Below, piece by piece: positions 1 through 10,715 of a stretch of DNA of 64,000 nt. The position numbers and the translations under genes are program-made. Below the pieces are notes generated by a model. That model saw nothing but the letters and a program-made list of their open reading frames with translations. It had not been told where the DNA came from and made no database searches. The stretch comes from Galeruca laticollis. Taxonomy: Eukaryota > Arthropoda > Insecta > Coleoptera > Chrysomelidae. The DNA lies in contig OY998181.1 in the NCBI GenBank assembly GCA_963921935.1, forward strand, positions 139,895,423-139,959,422. The letters are read 5' to 3'. Each line of letters begins with the position of its first letter. Position 1 is the first letter of the stretch.

Positions 1-31
1 GCAGTTAAGTCAGGCTGTGCATCTTGTAGAA

Positions 32-513
32 CAGCCGTGTCAAACATGCGACCCGCGGGCCGCATGCGGCCCACTGAGCATTTTCCTGCGGCCCCGAATC
101 AATTTTGAAAACAGCCATGTAATGCGGCCCGCGAGCCTGTTAAAAACCGAAAATAAAGTACTGTGATGATGAACTAAGATGCGCGCTCAACCTAAAAGCC
201 TGGCTTGGTCCGGAAAGTTCTATCTCGCGAGAACACAGATGACGCTATCTGAACATTCTGGAAAGAACTGTCGAGGAATCACAATCCGTATATAAGCCAA
301 TACCGCTCGATTGAGTTCAGTTGTTCAGTCAGTTATGAGTCAGTTGCGATAGAATTGCGAGTTTAGTTGCGTACTTATTGTTACAACACGTAACAGTACC
401 TATTGTTATTTATTTCGGATAAAGTTTTTAACATGCCTGTTTCAAAACCAAGTGGAAGTAAGAGGAAACTTGGAGATGAGCATCGTATCTTTCAAGAAAA
501 GTGGGAATTAGAA
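32..513 (+). mobile_element. hAT transposon 5' end, truncated
   Basis: The first 100 bases are much more GC-rich than the rest. They contain the self-complementary run cccgcgggccgcatgcggcc, which I recognise from the ends of animal hAT elements of the GTF2IRD2/ZBED type. A 5' leader of about 340 bases follows and then a BED-type transposase start at 433. The element ends abruptly where the dispersed repeat R begins near 514. The left end is probably at the cagccgtgtcaaac motif at 32. No right end is visible next to it; a C-terminal relic of the same family lies at 27655-28300 but need not be the same copy. Confidence 0.6.
433..513 (+). pseudogene. N-terminus of GTF2IRD2-like hAT transposase
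   Basis: The ATG at 433 opens a lysine/arginine-rich start followed by FQEKWELE. This is the usual first segment of BED-finger hAT transposases of the GTF2IRD2/EPM2AIP1-like group, in which the BED finger cysteines come next. Only about 27 codons survive, because repeat R replaces the rest from about base 514. The cysteines and the DDE core are absent, so the piece cannot be functional. Family assignment rests on a short motif together with the hAT-like upstream end. Confidence 0.55.
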
Positions 514-830
514 ATTGACTGTCTCGACCCTTACTTCGTGGAATATGCTCATATTAGTGTTTTTAAATGAAACTCAAGGTCTCTTGTTAATTCCACAATA
601 TAATACAAGTTATTGAAAATTCTAAAAAATTGACAATTGTTTCGATAAATCAATATCATCGTCAGAATGACAGAAGTTACATTTCATTTTATGCCTACCT
701 GATGTTTAGTAGTTAATTTTGGCTAGACCAAGAAGTAACCTAACTTGTGATTGGCTTAATATATGTTTAAAGAACAAAGAAGAAGATGTGATATTACAAA
801 TATTGAAGCTTAGATATTATTAGCCCTATG
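514..830 (+). repeat. Dispersed repeat R, copy a
   Basis: This repeat begins gactgtctcgacccttac and runs through gacagaagttacatttcat and ggctagaccaagaa to an end near agccctatgg. The same sequence recurs at 12062-12185, 24814-25121, 25188-25612 and 57105-57288. It has no recognisable coding capacity. Here it interrupts a hAT transposase start; at 57.1-57.3 kb it interrupts a THAP transposase. It could be a MITE or a SINE-like element. No terminal inverted repeat of the single unit is obvious. Confidence 0.7.
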
Positions 831-926
831 GTGATATCCTGGATATCATTTTTCCAATTAAGATCAGTATAACTGTGCAATGATATAGAAAACCAGGAAA
901 ACTATATCTGCTGATCTTTACAATTA

Positions 927-1640
927 TCACTTAAGAAGACAGTTTATTAGTGGAGAATTCCCTAGATTTAACTGTTCATTGACAACTTCATATTGTGGGT
1001 TTCTTAAATGTCTTCTAATTTCCAGTTCTTCAAGGAAATCCAGTTCTTGTTTCTTTTCACAAATATGCAGTACTTCTAGTTCTGTGTTAGGTGTCAATGA
1101 ATGATTGGTGTCAAGTAGATGTTTTGCGTAGTGGGATTTATCTGGTTGTTTTAATCTGTATGCTCGTAAGTGCTCACTGTATCGTACTTCAAAATTCCTA
1201 AGGGTCTGACCCAAATAGACAGCATTACATTCTGGACATTTGAGTTTATATATACCTGACTTCTTTAATAGTGGTATTTTTGTTTTTACATTTAACAATT
1301 TTGTACTAGCGTTACTTTGTTTTAAAAGAAATTGTTGTATTCGTTGCTGAAGATATTATCTTTGAAATATTATTAGAAATATTTCCTGCATATGTGATGG
1401 TTTTATAAGTTTTAATTTCATCAGCTTGATTAGGATATATTAGTTGTAATGCCACTTTTTTCTCTTTTTTACTAATTAGCCTATTTATCATTTATCATAT
1501 CTAATGGATAACCGTTAGATGTTGCTATTTGTCTAATTGTATTAATCTCTCTATCAAAATTACATTTGTTCATAGGAACTGAAAAAGCTCTATGTATCAT
1601 TGAATTATATGCCGCTAGTCTGTGTGACAATTCCATTCAA
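927..1640 (-). pseudogene. Penelope-like element: RT tail plus GIY-YIG endonuclease
   Basis: The downstream ORF (1298 to 927, 123 residues) is a GIY-YIG nuclease domain. It shows SGIYKLKCPEC, then AVYLGQT with the conserved R and EH in RYSEHLRAY, paired histidines (HYAKHLLDTNH), the LEELEI glutamate and a terminal asparagine segment. Upstream on the same strand (1299-1640), in broken frames, lies the end of a Penelope reverse transcriptase, with AYNSMIHRAFSVPM and NTIRQIATSNGYP. The order RT then GIY-YIG is diagnostic of Penelope-like retroelements. The nuclease part looks intact, while the RT part carries stops and lacks the catalytic core. The fragment stops just before the long-TIR transposon at 1658. 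Confidence 0.75.
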
Positions 1641-1657
1641 TTCTAATCACCCTGTCT

Positions 1658-1984
1658 CAGTAAACCTTAGTATGGCGAGCCAGCTAACGTTAATGTTCAG
1701 TGTAGAATAGTGGTGGAAATATCTACGAAACCACGGAAGACAATATAAGACAAACTCTCCCCCAGGGGCGTCCAGATTGATGGGAAATAGGGTGGAATTC
1801 ACATCACCCACTAAGGAAAAAAGGTCTGTTCGCATCCATAGAATGAATGAACTACTGATCTGATGACTTTCCATGCGTGCAAGGTGATCTCCGAAATATT
1901 TGGAATCACGCGACTTGACAGGGGTGCCAAAAAATGGGCGTGGGCCCCAGCAAATAAGGCCTACACTAACTCTAGTTTATGTGG
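1658..1984 (+). repeat. Left terminal inverted repeat of the 3.45 kb transposon
   Basis: This arm is the reverse complement of 4786-5110 with small substitutions and few indels. Shared blocks include gacaatataagacaaactc and tgatgggaaatagggtgg. Each arm carries an open frame of about 75 codons reading outward, which is a consequence of the repeat and not a gene. Confidence 0.85.
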
Positions 1985-2277
1985 ACATTACCAATTGTCA
2001 TGGATTTTCTGAGGCACAGATTTGATTGCGTTGACCGAGCGCATCTTTGGCGTCCATGAGGAGTGTGCAAAGAAGGGGTTTCTGGGGCGCATGTGCGACT
2101 TTCTCTCTGCCTTGAAGTTTTTGAACGGAAGGACTGGGGCAAACACTCTATAACGTGCAAGTGAACCAAAAGAAGGCGTGATTATTGCAGGTCTAAAGGA
2201 AGAAACTTGAACACATCAACAAAGTATTTATTATGACAATTAAATTAAAAATAAATAGATTAACATTCTCAAAGACC

Positions 2278-4341
2278 CTACTCTTCTTCTAACCGCTGGA
2301 TTTCTTGCACGTGTCTTTGTCGTGGTCTGTGTGCTGCATCAACAACATTATCAAGTAAAGCCGTAGTCGGGTATCTGGTGTGAGGTTGGTGCCGTGCATG
2401 TCCCAGAAACCATAACACACTCGCAACATGCGCACAGCTCCCCAATGTTCTCGCTCCACTTTTACAGGTACAATAATATCCAAAAATGAGCGGTTCATGC
2501 TCCGCTGCCCTTTCATCTGGATCATCGTCTGCCCTAAATGCAATAAACAACTGGTATTTTGCTGCATTTCGAAAACGAGAGTAAAGGCGAACTCGCATCA
2601 GTCCAGGTTCATCAAAGCGTTCATCAAATTCGAAAGTTTCAGTCCCTTCTCTCTGTAGCTTGTCCTGAATATAAGATGGAGATAAATTGATTTGGTAGAT
2701 CCCCATGGTAATCTCTTTAAGGTAATCAATATCTAATCTAGGAAAATTGGGCGCATGATTTTCATTCAAGAGAACCCATCCTCCATTGCGACGCTCCAAA
2801 TGATCATTTTCGACCCTAGTTTGAACAACGTTTGGCTCTCGCGCTCTGCGTAGCATTGTTTCAGCCAACTCCCCATCTGCCTCCTGCATTTGTATTCGGT
2901 CCTTATATCTGTTAATGATGGCGCCCGCAATCCGGTAAAAATCTCCTAAATGGGATGCGTGATCCATCGGAATGCTGTCGTTGAAAAACTTGAACATGGA
3001 CTTAATATGCCCATTGCGGGCCTCCACTAGCCATCTTGTCTTAGTAATAAGTCGGCAGTCATTAGCTTCTTCTGTGTCTAGTGGCCGTTGTCCCCGTGGA
3101 AGGAGTGCAGGCATTTTACAACGAATGCCCAAATTCTCGAGGTACGGGAGGACGTCTCTATAGCCACGATTGAAAATGAAAATATCACCGTTTTCAAACC
3201 ACTCTCGGATACCATTAATATTGTTTTCATACTCATTTTGTAAAATCGCTGCGTCGTTGTTCGCGGAATCAGAAAAGTAGGGACCCTGTATATCTAAGAT
3301 ATACCCATCTGGCGCCACTATAAGAGCGGGTTTCACTAAATGTCTTTCTTTATGTAGAGAGTAAGACTGTCTCAGAGCACTAAAATTACTACTTTTGGGG
3401 ATATATGAATATGTTGCATCGAGATATGCAATGGCAACTGGCAATTCTGGGTTTTGATTGTACAATCGATTCGCCAATTCCGTCACGTGCTGTTCAATGT
3501 ATTGCTGTCTATTAATAGCATTTAGGCCTATGTTTTCTGGCATAAATTGGACCATCAAGCATCTTCGAACTGTGGAAATCGCTAGAGAAACAGCTTGTCG
3601 ACTCGAGTATTTAAAAATCAGTTTCAGGAATTCATCGGACAGACCCTGTCGAAGCTTGCACAAGAACGTCAATAAGTCTTTTCTATGTACCCGTCGACCG
3701 TGATTCTCATTTTCGTTATTACCTTCACAATATCTGTACATATCATCAAATTGAGCTTTACTTATGGAGGTTACACATCGAAATTCATCATCTGTGAAGG
3801 TATTCTCGTCGTTGAAGTTTCGCTCATCTGGTCTTGCCTCACGGCGCATTACTTGCAACAGGTTGTTCAGTTCTGGGCCAGGCAAACGGTATGGTCTATT
3901 CACAAATTCCAAACCGTCAAGAAGTAATCTTTGAACGAACCCGTTTTGATCCAAATGATGAGGACATGATCGAACAGACGGAGGAGCATAGATATTCCGC
4001 AGAATGAATATTTTGACTCGACAGTTGCCTGATAAACGACTTGTATTCCTTTGCTCTCCGCAAAACAGGCAATATCGGTTCCGCGTCTGCTTCAACACAT
4101 TCAATCTTATGCAGGTGGGGTCCGCTTCTAGATCTCGAATTTCCCTATTTATGCTTTGGTTGCAGTTAAAACAAATACGAGTATTTGCATCTATTTCGAG
4201 GCCAGGATGATTGAGATCATTGCGCCGGGTAACCGCAATTTCACGTTTTTGAGCGTGGGCTTCTCCATAGATAAGTACCATCACACGTGGCTGGAAACGG
4301 GCGTTACACACATAGCAATTTAGTCTGTTGCGAGCTGCCAT
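2278..4341 (-). CDS. DDE transposase with C-terminal SWIM zinc finger
   Basis: An uninterrupted 687-codon frame starts MAARNRLNCYVC at 4341, just inside the right TIR. Residues 1-130 are cysteine-rich (C9/C12, C57/C60, C92/C95, CPHH at 126), probably a zinc-binding DNA-recognition region. The DDE core runs from about 300 to 480: LDATYSYIP (D308), ANNDAA, FNRGYRD (391-395) and KTRWLVEARNGHIK (E440). A SWIM finger of the form CxCx9CxH sits at 624-638. In relatives I remember, the FNRGYRD position reads DRGFRD, so N391 may replace the second catalytic Asp. The protein would act in the nucleus on the flanking TIRs. No intron is needed. The neighbouring overlapping frames are shadows. Apart from N391 the protein looks functional; family placement is from motif memory. 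Confidence 0.8.
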   Translation of the reverse strand: MAARNRLNCYVCNARFQPRVMVLIYGEAHAQKREIAVTRRNDLNHPGLEIDANTRICFNCNQSINREIRDLEADPTCIRLNVLKQTRNRYCLFCGEQRNTSRLSGNCRVKIFILRNIYAPPSVRSCPHHLDQNGFVQRLLLDGLEFVNRPYRLPGPELNNLLQVMRREARPDERNFNDENTFTDDEFRCVTSISKAQFDDMYRYCEGNNENENHGRRVHRKDLLTFLCKLRQGLSDEFLKLIFKYSSRQAVSLAISTVRRCLMVQFMPENIGLNAINRQQYIEQHVTELANRLYNQNPELPVAIAYLDATYSYIPKSSNFSALRQSYSLHKERHLVKPALIVAPDGYILDIQGPYFSDSANNDAAILQNEYENNINGIREWFENGDIFIFNRGYRDVLPYLENLGIRCKMPALLPRGQRPLDTEEANDCRLITKTRWLVEARNGHIKSMFKFFNDSIPMDHASHLGDFYRIAGAIINRYKDRIQMQEADGELAETMLRRAREPNVVQTRVENDHLERRNGGWVLLNENHAPNFPRLDIDYLKEITMGIYQINLSPSYIQDKLQREGTETFEFDERFDEPGLMRVRLYSRFRNAAKYQLFIAFRADDDPDERAAEHEPLIFGYYCTCKSGARTLGSCAHVASVLWFLGHARHQPHTRYPTTALLDNVVDAAHRPRQRHVQEIQRLEEE

Positions 4342-4785
4342 ACTTCCTAGGATTCATGAACGACCCAATAAGAAGGTTATTTAAGACTTGGACTTCAATA
4401 TTGGATGCGAAAAATACTTACTTCAGGGGATCGAACGTCAATTATCTATAATGAGTAAGGAACAGATCAATCACAAAGTTGATAAATTGACAAGGTGTCA
4501 CAAAGCGTCACAGGAAATTGAACTTGCAAAAATCTTCCTAATATAAATAAAGCGATTCTGTCTGATGTAAACAAAGATTTGATTGCAAAGGACGAACACA
4601 GAGGGCCTGTTATCGCTTTGTTTCTAGATATTGGGAGAACCAAGTGAATGTGGACGCCCTTGGAGGAAGACTTTGTTTATATTGTCTTCGCAGTCTGGTG
4701 GAATTTTTCGCGCATATTTTGTACAAAAATCAACCTCATCTGGCTAACAATACTCAAGTTTTCAGTAGAAGCGCACTAAGTGCGC

Positions 4786-5110
4786 ACATAAAACAGAGTT
4801 GGTGTAGGTCTCATTTACTGGGGCCCGGCACCCATTTTTTGGCAACCTTAAAAAATCGTGTAAATCTAAATGTTTCAGAGAGCACCTTGCATGCATGGAA
4901 AATGATAAAATCAGGAGTTCATTCGTTCCATTGATGCAAACAAACCTTTTTTCATTAGTGGGCGATGTGAATTCCACCCTATTTCCCATCAATTTGGGCG
5001 CACCTGGGCGAGAGTTTGTCTTATATTGTCTTCCGTGCTTTCGTAGACATTTCCACCAATATTCTACACCGAACTTTAACGTTACCGGGTCGCCATACCA
5101 AGATTTACTG
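4786..5110 (-). repeat. Right terminal inverted repeat of the 3.45 kb transposon
   Basis: This is the partner of 1658-1984. The inner boundary is near cacataaaacagagtt and the outer end is aagatttactg. Divergence between the two arms suggests the copy is not very young, although its transposase frame is still open. Confidence 0.85.
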
Positions 5111-5315
5111 TAATAACCTACAGAGATAACCTATATCTCGGAGCTCAAATTTCACTTTTCAGACGCGGATATCTCGAAAACGCGGCATCCCCGGAGTTTG
5201 GTGCCGTGGAGACTTTTTTTCTACTCATCAAGATCTGTTCATTCCCAAAGTTTGGGCCAATTTAACCGGGACCACTTTTCCATAAGGTTTGTGCGGGGTC
5301 CTTTAGTTCCGTTTG

Positions 5316-6960
5316 AAATTCCAACTTACAAGGAATTATTTAACTATTTACCGGACCATTGCAAGGCACTTGAATAAGTACAGTTGTTGTGCCCAGTTAA
5401 ATTAAAAGTTTCGTCCACAGTTAATAGCCAGACGCAGAAGAAAAAATCCAATCCCTTCATTACACAAAGCAATTCTTCAAATACACAGAATTCCAATTAT
5501 AATAATTCCAAATTTAAGTGTTTTCTGTGCAAGTAATCTCACACGCTTGCAAATTGTCCTACTTTTCAGGCAAAAAATGTTACGGATCATTATAATTTTG
5601 TTAAAGATAACAAATTATGTTTTAACTGTTTTTTTCTGCATTTATTACAAAATTGCCTTTCTACTTATCGTTGCAGAGCTGGATCCTGCGGTCAAGCTCA
5701 TCATACATTAATTCATATGGACAATTTTCTTTCTTCTAACATACCTTCAATTTCTACACCCCAAACTAACCTTGGTCCTAGTGTTAGTGGACTACTACGT
5801 TAAATACACTGGTTAACCAAAAAACTACTTTACTAGCTACCGCTATGGTAGAAATTCAAGATTGCAGAGGTAATTTTCAGGTTATTCGAGCAGTAATTGA
5901 TAGCGCCAGTGAGGCCAATTTCATTTCAGAAAAAATGATTCAGAAGCTTGGTATTCGTAGATCAAATTTTTCTATTTCTATTTCTGGACTAAATCAAATG
6001 TCTACTACTGTTTCAAAGGGAATTTCGAGGTGTCCAATAAAACCTCGAGGTTCAAGCGTTTAGAATATTTCTTTTGATGTAATAGTACTTCTTAACGTTT
6101 GCTCAAACTTGCCATCTTTCGATCTTCTGGTAAATACTTGGGATCATATTACAAAGTTACAGTTAGCTGATCGAAAGTTCTATGAAAGTAGTCCTATTGG
6201 GTTGTTGCTAAGTGCAGATATTTTCGCTCAAACCCTTAAGGAGGGTAGAATTTCTGGTGGTCCAGGGCAACCTACTGCTTTGGAGACTATATTCGGATAT
6301 GTTTTGTTAGGCAAAGTTGAACATTGTAGTTTGCAAACCAAGACAAATTCCTTCTTTACAAGTTGTATTTCAAATGATTCTAACTTAGATCAGTATTTAG
6401 AAAATTGTGGCAGTTGGAAAATATTCCTTACAAACCTCAGCTCTCACCTGATGAAATTAAGTGTGAGCAGTTTTTTCAAGAAACTGTGTCTCGCTATTCT
6501 ATACAGGTCGTTTCATTGTTGCACTTCCTTTCAAAATTCAAAGACCCAACTTAGGTAATTCCTTTTCAACGGCCTCTCGTAGGTTTACATTACTGGAAAA
6601 TTGTTTAAAGAAAAATACTTCCTTATACAAGGAATATTCACATAAAAGACTATATCGATACAGGACACATGAGTTTGATATTGAATGAGTTTTTTATTCC
6701 TGAATTCCCTAAACACAACCGTTTTAGCTGGGCCGAAGTTACAAAAGGATATCAGTTATTTTTCGGTTTTATGCTTTAGTTTTCATTATCGATATAAAGC
6801 AATGTTTTCGAAATATTTTATTGCTCCCAGAAGACAGGACCTTTCAAAGAATACTTTGGCGTTTTGATTCAAATCAACCTTTATAGACTTACAGATTGAA
6901 TACTATTACCTACGCCTATCTTCTTTACCGTACTTGTGTCGAAAGGTCTACGTCGTGCGT
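5316..6960 (+). pseudogene. BEL/Pao LTR retrotransposon gag-pol relic
   Basis: This is a degenerate but colinear gag-pol fragment in shifting frames. It begins with a gag segment (LTYKELFNYLP near 5316) and paired cysteine knuckles from 5518 to 5720 (CFLCK, then CFNCF). The aspartic protease region follows in the open frame 5845-6063, with VIDSASEANFI, the Pao-type DSAS active site. Next is the linker typical of the family (LADRKFY, LLLSADIF, GGPGQPTALETIFGYVL, 6109-6330), then the start of the reverse transcriptase (AGPKLQKDI) near 6730-6870. The catalytic RT box, RNase H, integrase and both LTRs are not present. Several stops and frameshifts make it non-functional. Confidence 0.75.
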
Positions 6961-7039
6961 GTTCAAAAATGTTGAAACCAAAACCACCATCATTAATAGC
7001 CTGGGTATCCACTGATCACAAAAAAGCTAGTAATAAATA

Positions 7040-7270
7040 CGAGTAGATACAGACATAATGAAGAAAACCGTCAAACACCCTACATTAGTGCGGACAATCT
7101 GGAGCAAACATGGAGAGCTGTCAGACACATTCCGAGAAGCAGCCGTACAAATAATTGGAAATTTAAAGCGAAAACCAAAAAAGCCCTGGATAATGAATGA
7201 AATAATGGAATTAATCGATGCTAGACGCAGAATTACAAAAAAAATTAATCAAGTTGCAGGCCTTTAGATG
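7040..7270 (+). pseudogene. LINE fragment (endonuclease-RT linker)
   Basis: The open frame 7058-7267 ends KKPWIMNEIMELIDARRR. This matches the linker after the endonuclease domain in arthropod LINEs, where a KPWMTEEILxLMxxRR-like block precedes the reverse transcriptase. An upstream EQTW-like tryptophan motif is visible in a different frame. Nothing upstream or downstream continues the element, so it is an isolated relic of about 230 bases. Confidence 0.5.
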
Positions 7271-7815
7271 CCCAAAACTCTGACAGTAGTCGCAGACAAG
7301 GATGACAAAATAAACCGGTGCCTAATAAACACCGGGAGGGTTAGGAGAGTAGGAGGAATAGAAGACTGCGGGGGCGACTGAAACCGGGCCATTACTTATG
7401 CCATGCGCCATCAGCTCACTAACCTATAGCGTACGTGTCGTAGCGATAGTTGTAAACTCATGTTTGACACGCGTTGATGTGCTTTGAGTGAGTGGTATCA
7501 AAAATAGAAAATAGCGGTAAGTGATCTAAAAATATGTCATTATCCAAATTTTGGTAAATGCAAGTTGATAACTTCGTGTGGTGTTAATTACATTATTGGG
7601 TATGAATTTAGTAGTCCCTAACGAAACTCAACCTTTAAGTAAGAGAGCGGTAATAAATATTATTGCATTAACGGGAATTTGGGGCGAATATGACCATAAT
7701 ATGAATGGGAGGTGATAAGGACCGGTCCTTCTCGGCCCCATTATATTTTTTAGGGTCCTTATCATTCCCATTAATTTATTAATACATACATCAATAACAG
7801 TTAAATTATTTACAG
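7271..7815. other. Non-coding stretch with one hairpin
   Basis: I see no gene. The only structure is a hairpin at 7704-7772: aatgggaggtgataaggacc faces gggtccttatcattcccatt across a loop of about 30 bases. It lies just upstream of the pogo transposase and could be a short MITE or the end of that element. Confidence 0.5.
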
Positions 7816-9567
7816 ATGGTTCGAACGTACAAAAAAGGAGGCGTCAAGCGAAGCTGTGGGCTTCTCAAGATATGAAGGCAGCTGTGCAAGCCATAAATAC
7901 AAACTCTTTATCAATCAGAAAAGCAAGCCGACAATTTAATATAGCGAAGATTTGCTTGCTTTGTCGGATTCACAATAGTGTCACTCACAGGGCACCAAGA
8001 AATGATGCCTACAAACAAGTTTTCACAGCTTAACAGGAAAAGCCCTTGGTTGATAATATACTCGATTTTGAAACCCGTTTTTATGGAATAACAACAATGG
8101 TTTACCGAAAATTAGCCTTTGAACTAGCATAAAAATTAAAATTGAAACATAATTTGAATTTAGAAGCGAAACTAGCTGGTATGGACTTGTTAGCGGGCTT
8201 CAGAAAAAGAAATCCTCAAATTTCCAATGAAATCCCCAAATTTCCATGTTCCTGCGCATGACTAGGGCAGTGGGATTTAACAAGCCTCAAGTGGAAAGAT
8301 TCTACAATCTATTAGAATATGGATTTCAGGCTGGCCAGATTTTCAATATCGATGAGTAGTTTAAATACTGTCCTTGTTTCAAGAAAGAGTTTAGCGAAGA
8401 ACGGAAAAAAGCAGGTTGGTCGCATTGTTAGTGCCTAAATAGAATTCAGCATTACCGCCGTATGTGGAATATCTGCTTCTGGATATTTGCCCCCATTTTT
8501 TCGTTTCCCATGACAAAGAATGAATCCGTTCTTAATGCGAAGTTGTTCTGTAGGGTCAATTGGGTATGCTAATGCTCAAGTGTGGATGGACAGTGACCAT
8601 TACTTAAACTTCCTTGACCATTTTATATGTGTCGTAAAACAAACAGACAACCAAAAAATTATTTCAATTTTAGATAACCATACCAGTCATAGAACACTTG
8701 AAGCTATTACTAAAGCCAAAGAAAACAACTTAATCCTAATATTGCTCCCTGCACATACGAGTCATAAGTTGCAGCCTCTAGATTGGTGCGTATTTGGGCC
8801 GTTAATGGCACACTATGCCAGAGAATGTGATGTTTGGCATACAAATCATCCTAGCGGACTAAACACAATTTATGACGTTGTGGAGATACTTGGAAATGCA
8901 TTTGCACATATTTCAAGTATAGGAAAAGCCATTAAGGGATTTGAAGTAGCGGGTATATGGCCATTTAACGCTGAAGTTACTAATGTTGAACAGCATACCC
9001 AGTCTCGAAATGATACCACCATTGTATTTATGAATGAAACAAGCGACCACTTATCAAATGCGACTAACCATCAACTACTGGACGAAACTCTCGAGTGCAA
9101 CAGATGATTATATTCTCCTGGAGTCAATGCTCTAAACAACTTCAGGCAGCACTAAATTGCTCTAAAGAACCTCAACCAACACAAAGTTGCTCTAAATAAC
9201 CTGAGCAAAACCAAGTTACTTAGAAAGAAAAAGAGGAAGAAAGACCCAACGAGCGGAGGAACTAACAAGCACACCAATCAAAGAGGAACTGGAAGCTTGT
9301 TTAACTAAAAAAGAAGCACAAAAGAAGATTAAGCTTGACAAGCGGCAACTAATAGACAGCGTTTCGAGACAAAATAAGAAAAATAAACAAATAATAAACC
9401 CAAGGAAACACGATTCATCAGAAAATGAAGATGATAATCAGAGTAATACCAAAAGCCTCTATTGCCACAGTAAATTCTCGTATTCCAAATTTGGAGAAGG
9501 GTGGATACAATGTGTGCTATGCAAGGGGTGGGCTCACGATGCATGCGCTGGTGTAGACGATGAGAAG
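7816..9567 (+). pseudogene. pogo/Tigger-like transposase pseudogene
   Basis: The start MVRTYKKGG (7816) is followed by a psq-type helix-turn-helix with frameshifts (MKAAVQAIN, IRKASRQFN). FNIDE at about 8345-8360 holds the first catalytic Asp and is followed at once by a stop. The open frame 8520-9107 carries the rest of the DDE_1 core: ILDNHTSH (second Asp), PAHTSHKLQPLDWCVFGPL (third Asp region) and the GFEVAGIWPFN motif. After further shifts, 9460-9560 encodes a C-terminal cysteine finger (GEGWIQCVLCKGWAH) of the kind that ends many insect pogo-like transposases. Many stops rule out function. Confidence 0.8.
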
Positions 9568-9799
9568 ATTTTTTTCAAAGTATTATTTGCACAGACTAAT
9601 AATTTTTGTTGATAATAACACACACACACGCAAATATTATAAAGGTTTTTTGGAATATGATATACCTGGGCTGATCCCTTTGCTCCGCACCTGGTCAATT
9701 TATAAATCAAAACAATTATTTATCATTACGTCACGTTGTAACCTATTATGTATAGACTCACGCTAGAAACTAACAAATCTGAACCTGTTGAAGCGTGCC

Positions 9800-10165
9800 T
9801 ACAGTAGAAGCCCGAATTCGAGAAACACATCTGCTTTAAAATTGATCGTATCGAGCAACGCGCGGTGATTAAATACTTACGTTTAAAAGAGTTGACCCCA
9901 ACGCAAATTCACAGATTTGATGGATACATTATGGGAATCTGCCGTATCATATGACATAGTGAAAAGATGGTTACGTAAGTTTAAATGTGGTAGACGGTCG
10001 TGTACAAACGAACATGCAGGTGGAGCACCCACAACCACTACTATTCACGAAAATGTCAAAAGTCCCTGATCTCGTGTTGCAAGATCGACATGTGACTATT
10101 AGACAAATAATTGAAGATATTGGTCCCTCATACCATGTGATATATAATACGAGGATATATTGAAA
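9800..10165 (+). pseudogene. mariner transposase N-terminal half
   Basis: In broken frames this reads as the paired helix-turn-helix region of a mariner transposase: EQRAVIKYLRLKELTP, VKRWLRKFKCGRRSC, HAGGAPTTT and LQDRHVTIRQIIEDIG. It stops at about 10165. Some 50 bases later a C-terminal mariner half starts on the opposite strand (10715 to 10215), so the catalytic domain does not follow in this orientation. Confidence 0.7.
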
Positions 10166-10214
10166 CATTTTTAGCCTACTATGGAACCAAACAAAATTTC
10201 AATATCAAAATATT

Positions 10215-10715
10215 TTATGACTCAACATATTCTCCTCTTAATTGGATACATTTATTACAGCGAACCTGCAACGTCTCTAGACTTTTCAAAAAAAATGTTT
10301 CTACTTGCTCTGCAAACCAAACCTCCACAGCTTTTATTACCTCCTCGTTGGAAGAAAATGTACGACCTTTTAAACTTTTTTTCAGTTGAGGAAAGAGATA
10401 ATAGTCGGACGGAGCCAAATCTGGTGAATAAGGGGAGTGTTCTAGGAATTCAAACCCTAAATTAGGAATTTTTTGCATGGCAACATGAGATTTGTGTGCA
10501 GGGGCGTTGTCCTGCAAAAACAAAACACCTTTGGATAGCTTTCCGCGACTTTTCTCTTTAATTTTTTCCCGTAGAGTGGTCAGTAATGTCGAATAGTAAT
10601 CTCCAGTTATTGTTCTACCCTTATCCAAAAAATCAATCATGATTACTTCATGGCAATCCCAAAAAACTGAAGCAAGAACTTTTCCAGCAGATTTTTGACA
10701 CGAAACTTTTTTAAG
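10215..10715 (-). pseudogene. mariner transposase C-terminal half (DD34D core)
   Basis: The open frame 10640-10215 continues upstream to about 10715 (SAGKVLASVFWD). It contains two further catalytic landmarks: LQDNAPAHKSH (second Asp) and HSPYSPDLAPSDYYLFPQL (third Asp of DD34D mariner). The end (VRCNKCIQLRGEYVE) is the normal mariner C-terminus. The N-terminal DNA-binding half is missing on this strand. It faces the plus-strand N-terminal half tail to tail, by inversion or by insertion of two different copies. Confidence 0.75.

Larger units (their letters stand above)
1658..5110 (-). mobile_element. DNA transposon with ~325 bp TIRs and SWIM-domain DDE transposase
   Basis: The sequences at 1658-1984 and 4786-5110 are inverted copies of each other at roughly 85% identity by eye. 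They enclose a single minus-strand transposase ORF. Both ends start cagtaaa(c/t)ctt. I could not find a convincing target-site duplication: the left flank is tgtct and the right flank is taataa. The long TIRs, one gene and total length of 3.45 kb fit a cut-and-paste element. Superfamily placement is uncertain; the transposase resembles DDE_Tnp_4/IS5-like proteins rather than mariner or hAT. Confidence 0.8.

Noticed and set aside
1..110. GC-rich start as a CpG island promoter of a host gene
   Set aside because: The motif matches hAT transposon ends and leads into a hAT transposase start.
1647..1874. 75-codon minus-strand frame resembling the plus-strand frame at 4895-5113
   Set aside because: The similarity comes from the terminal inverted repeats of the transposon, not from two genes.
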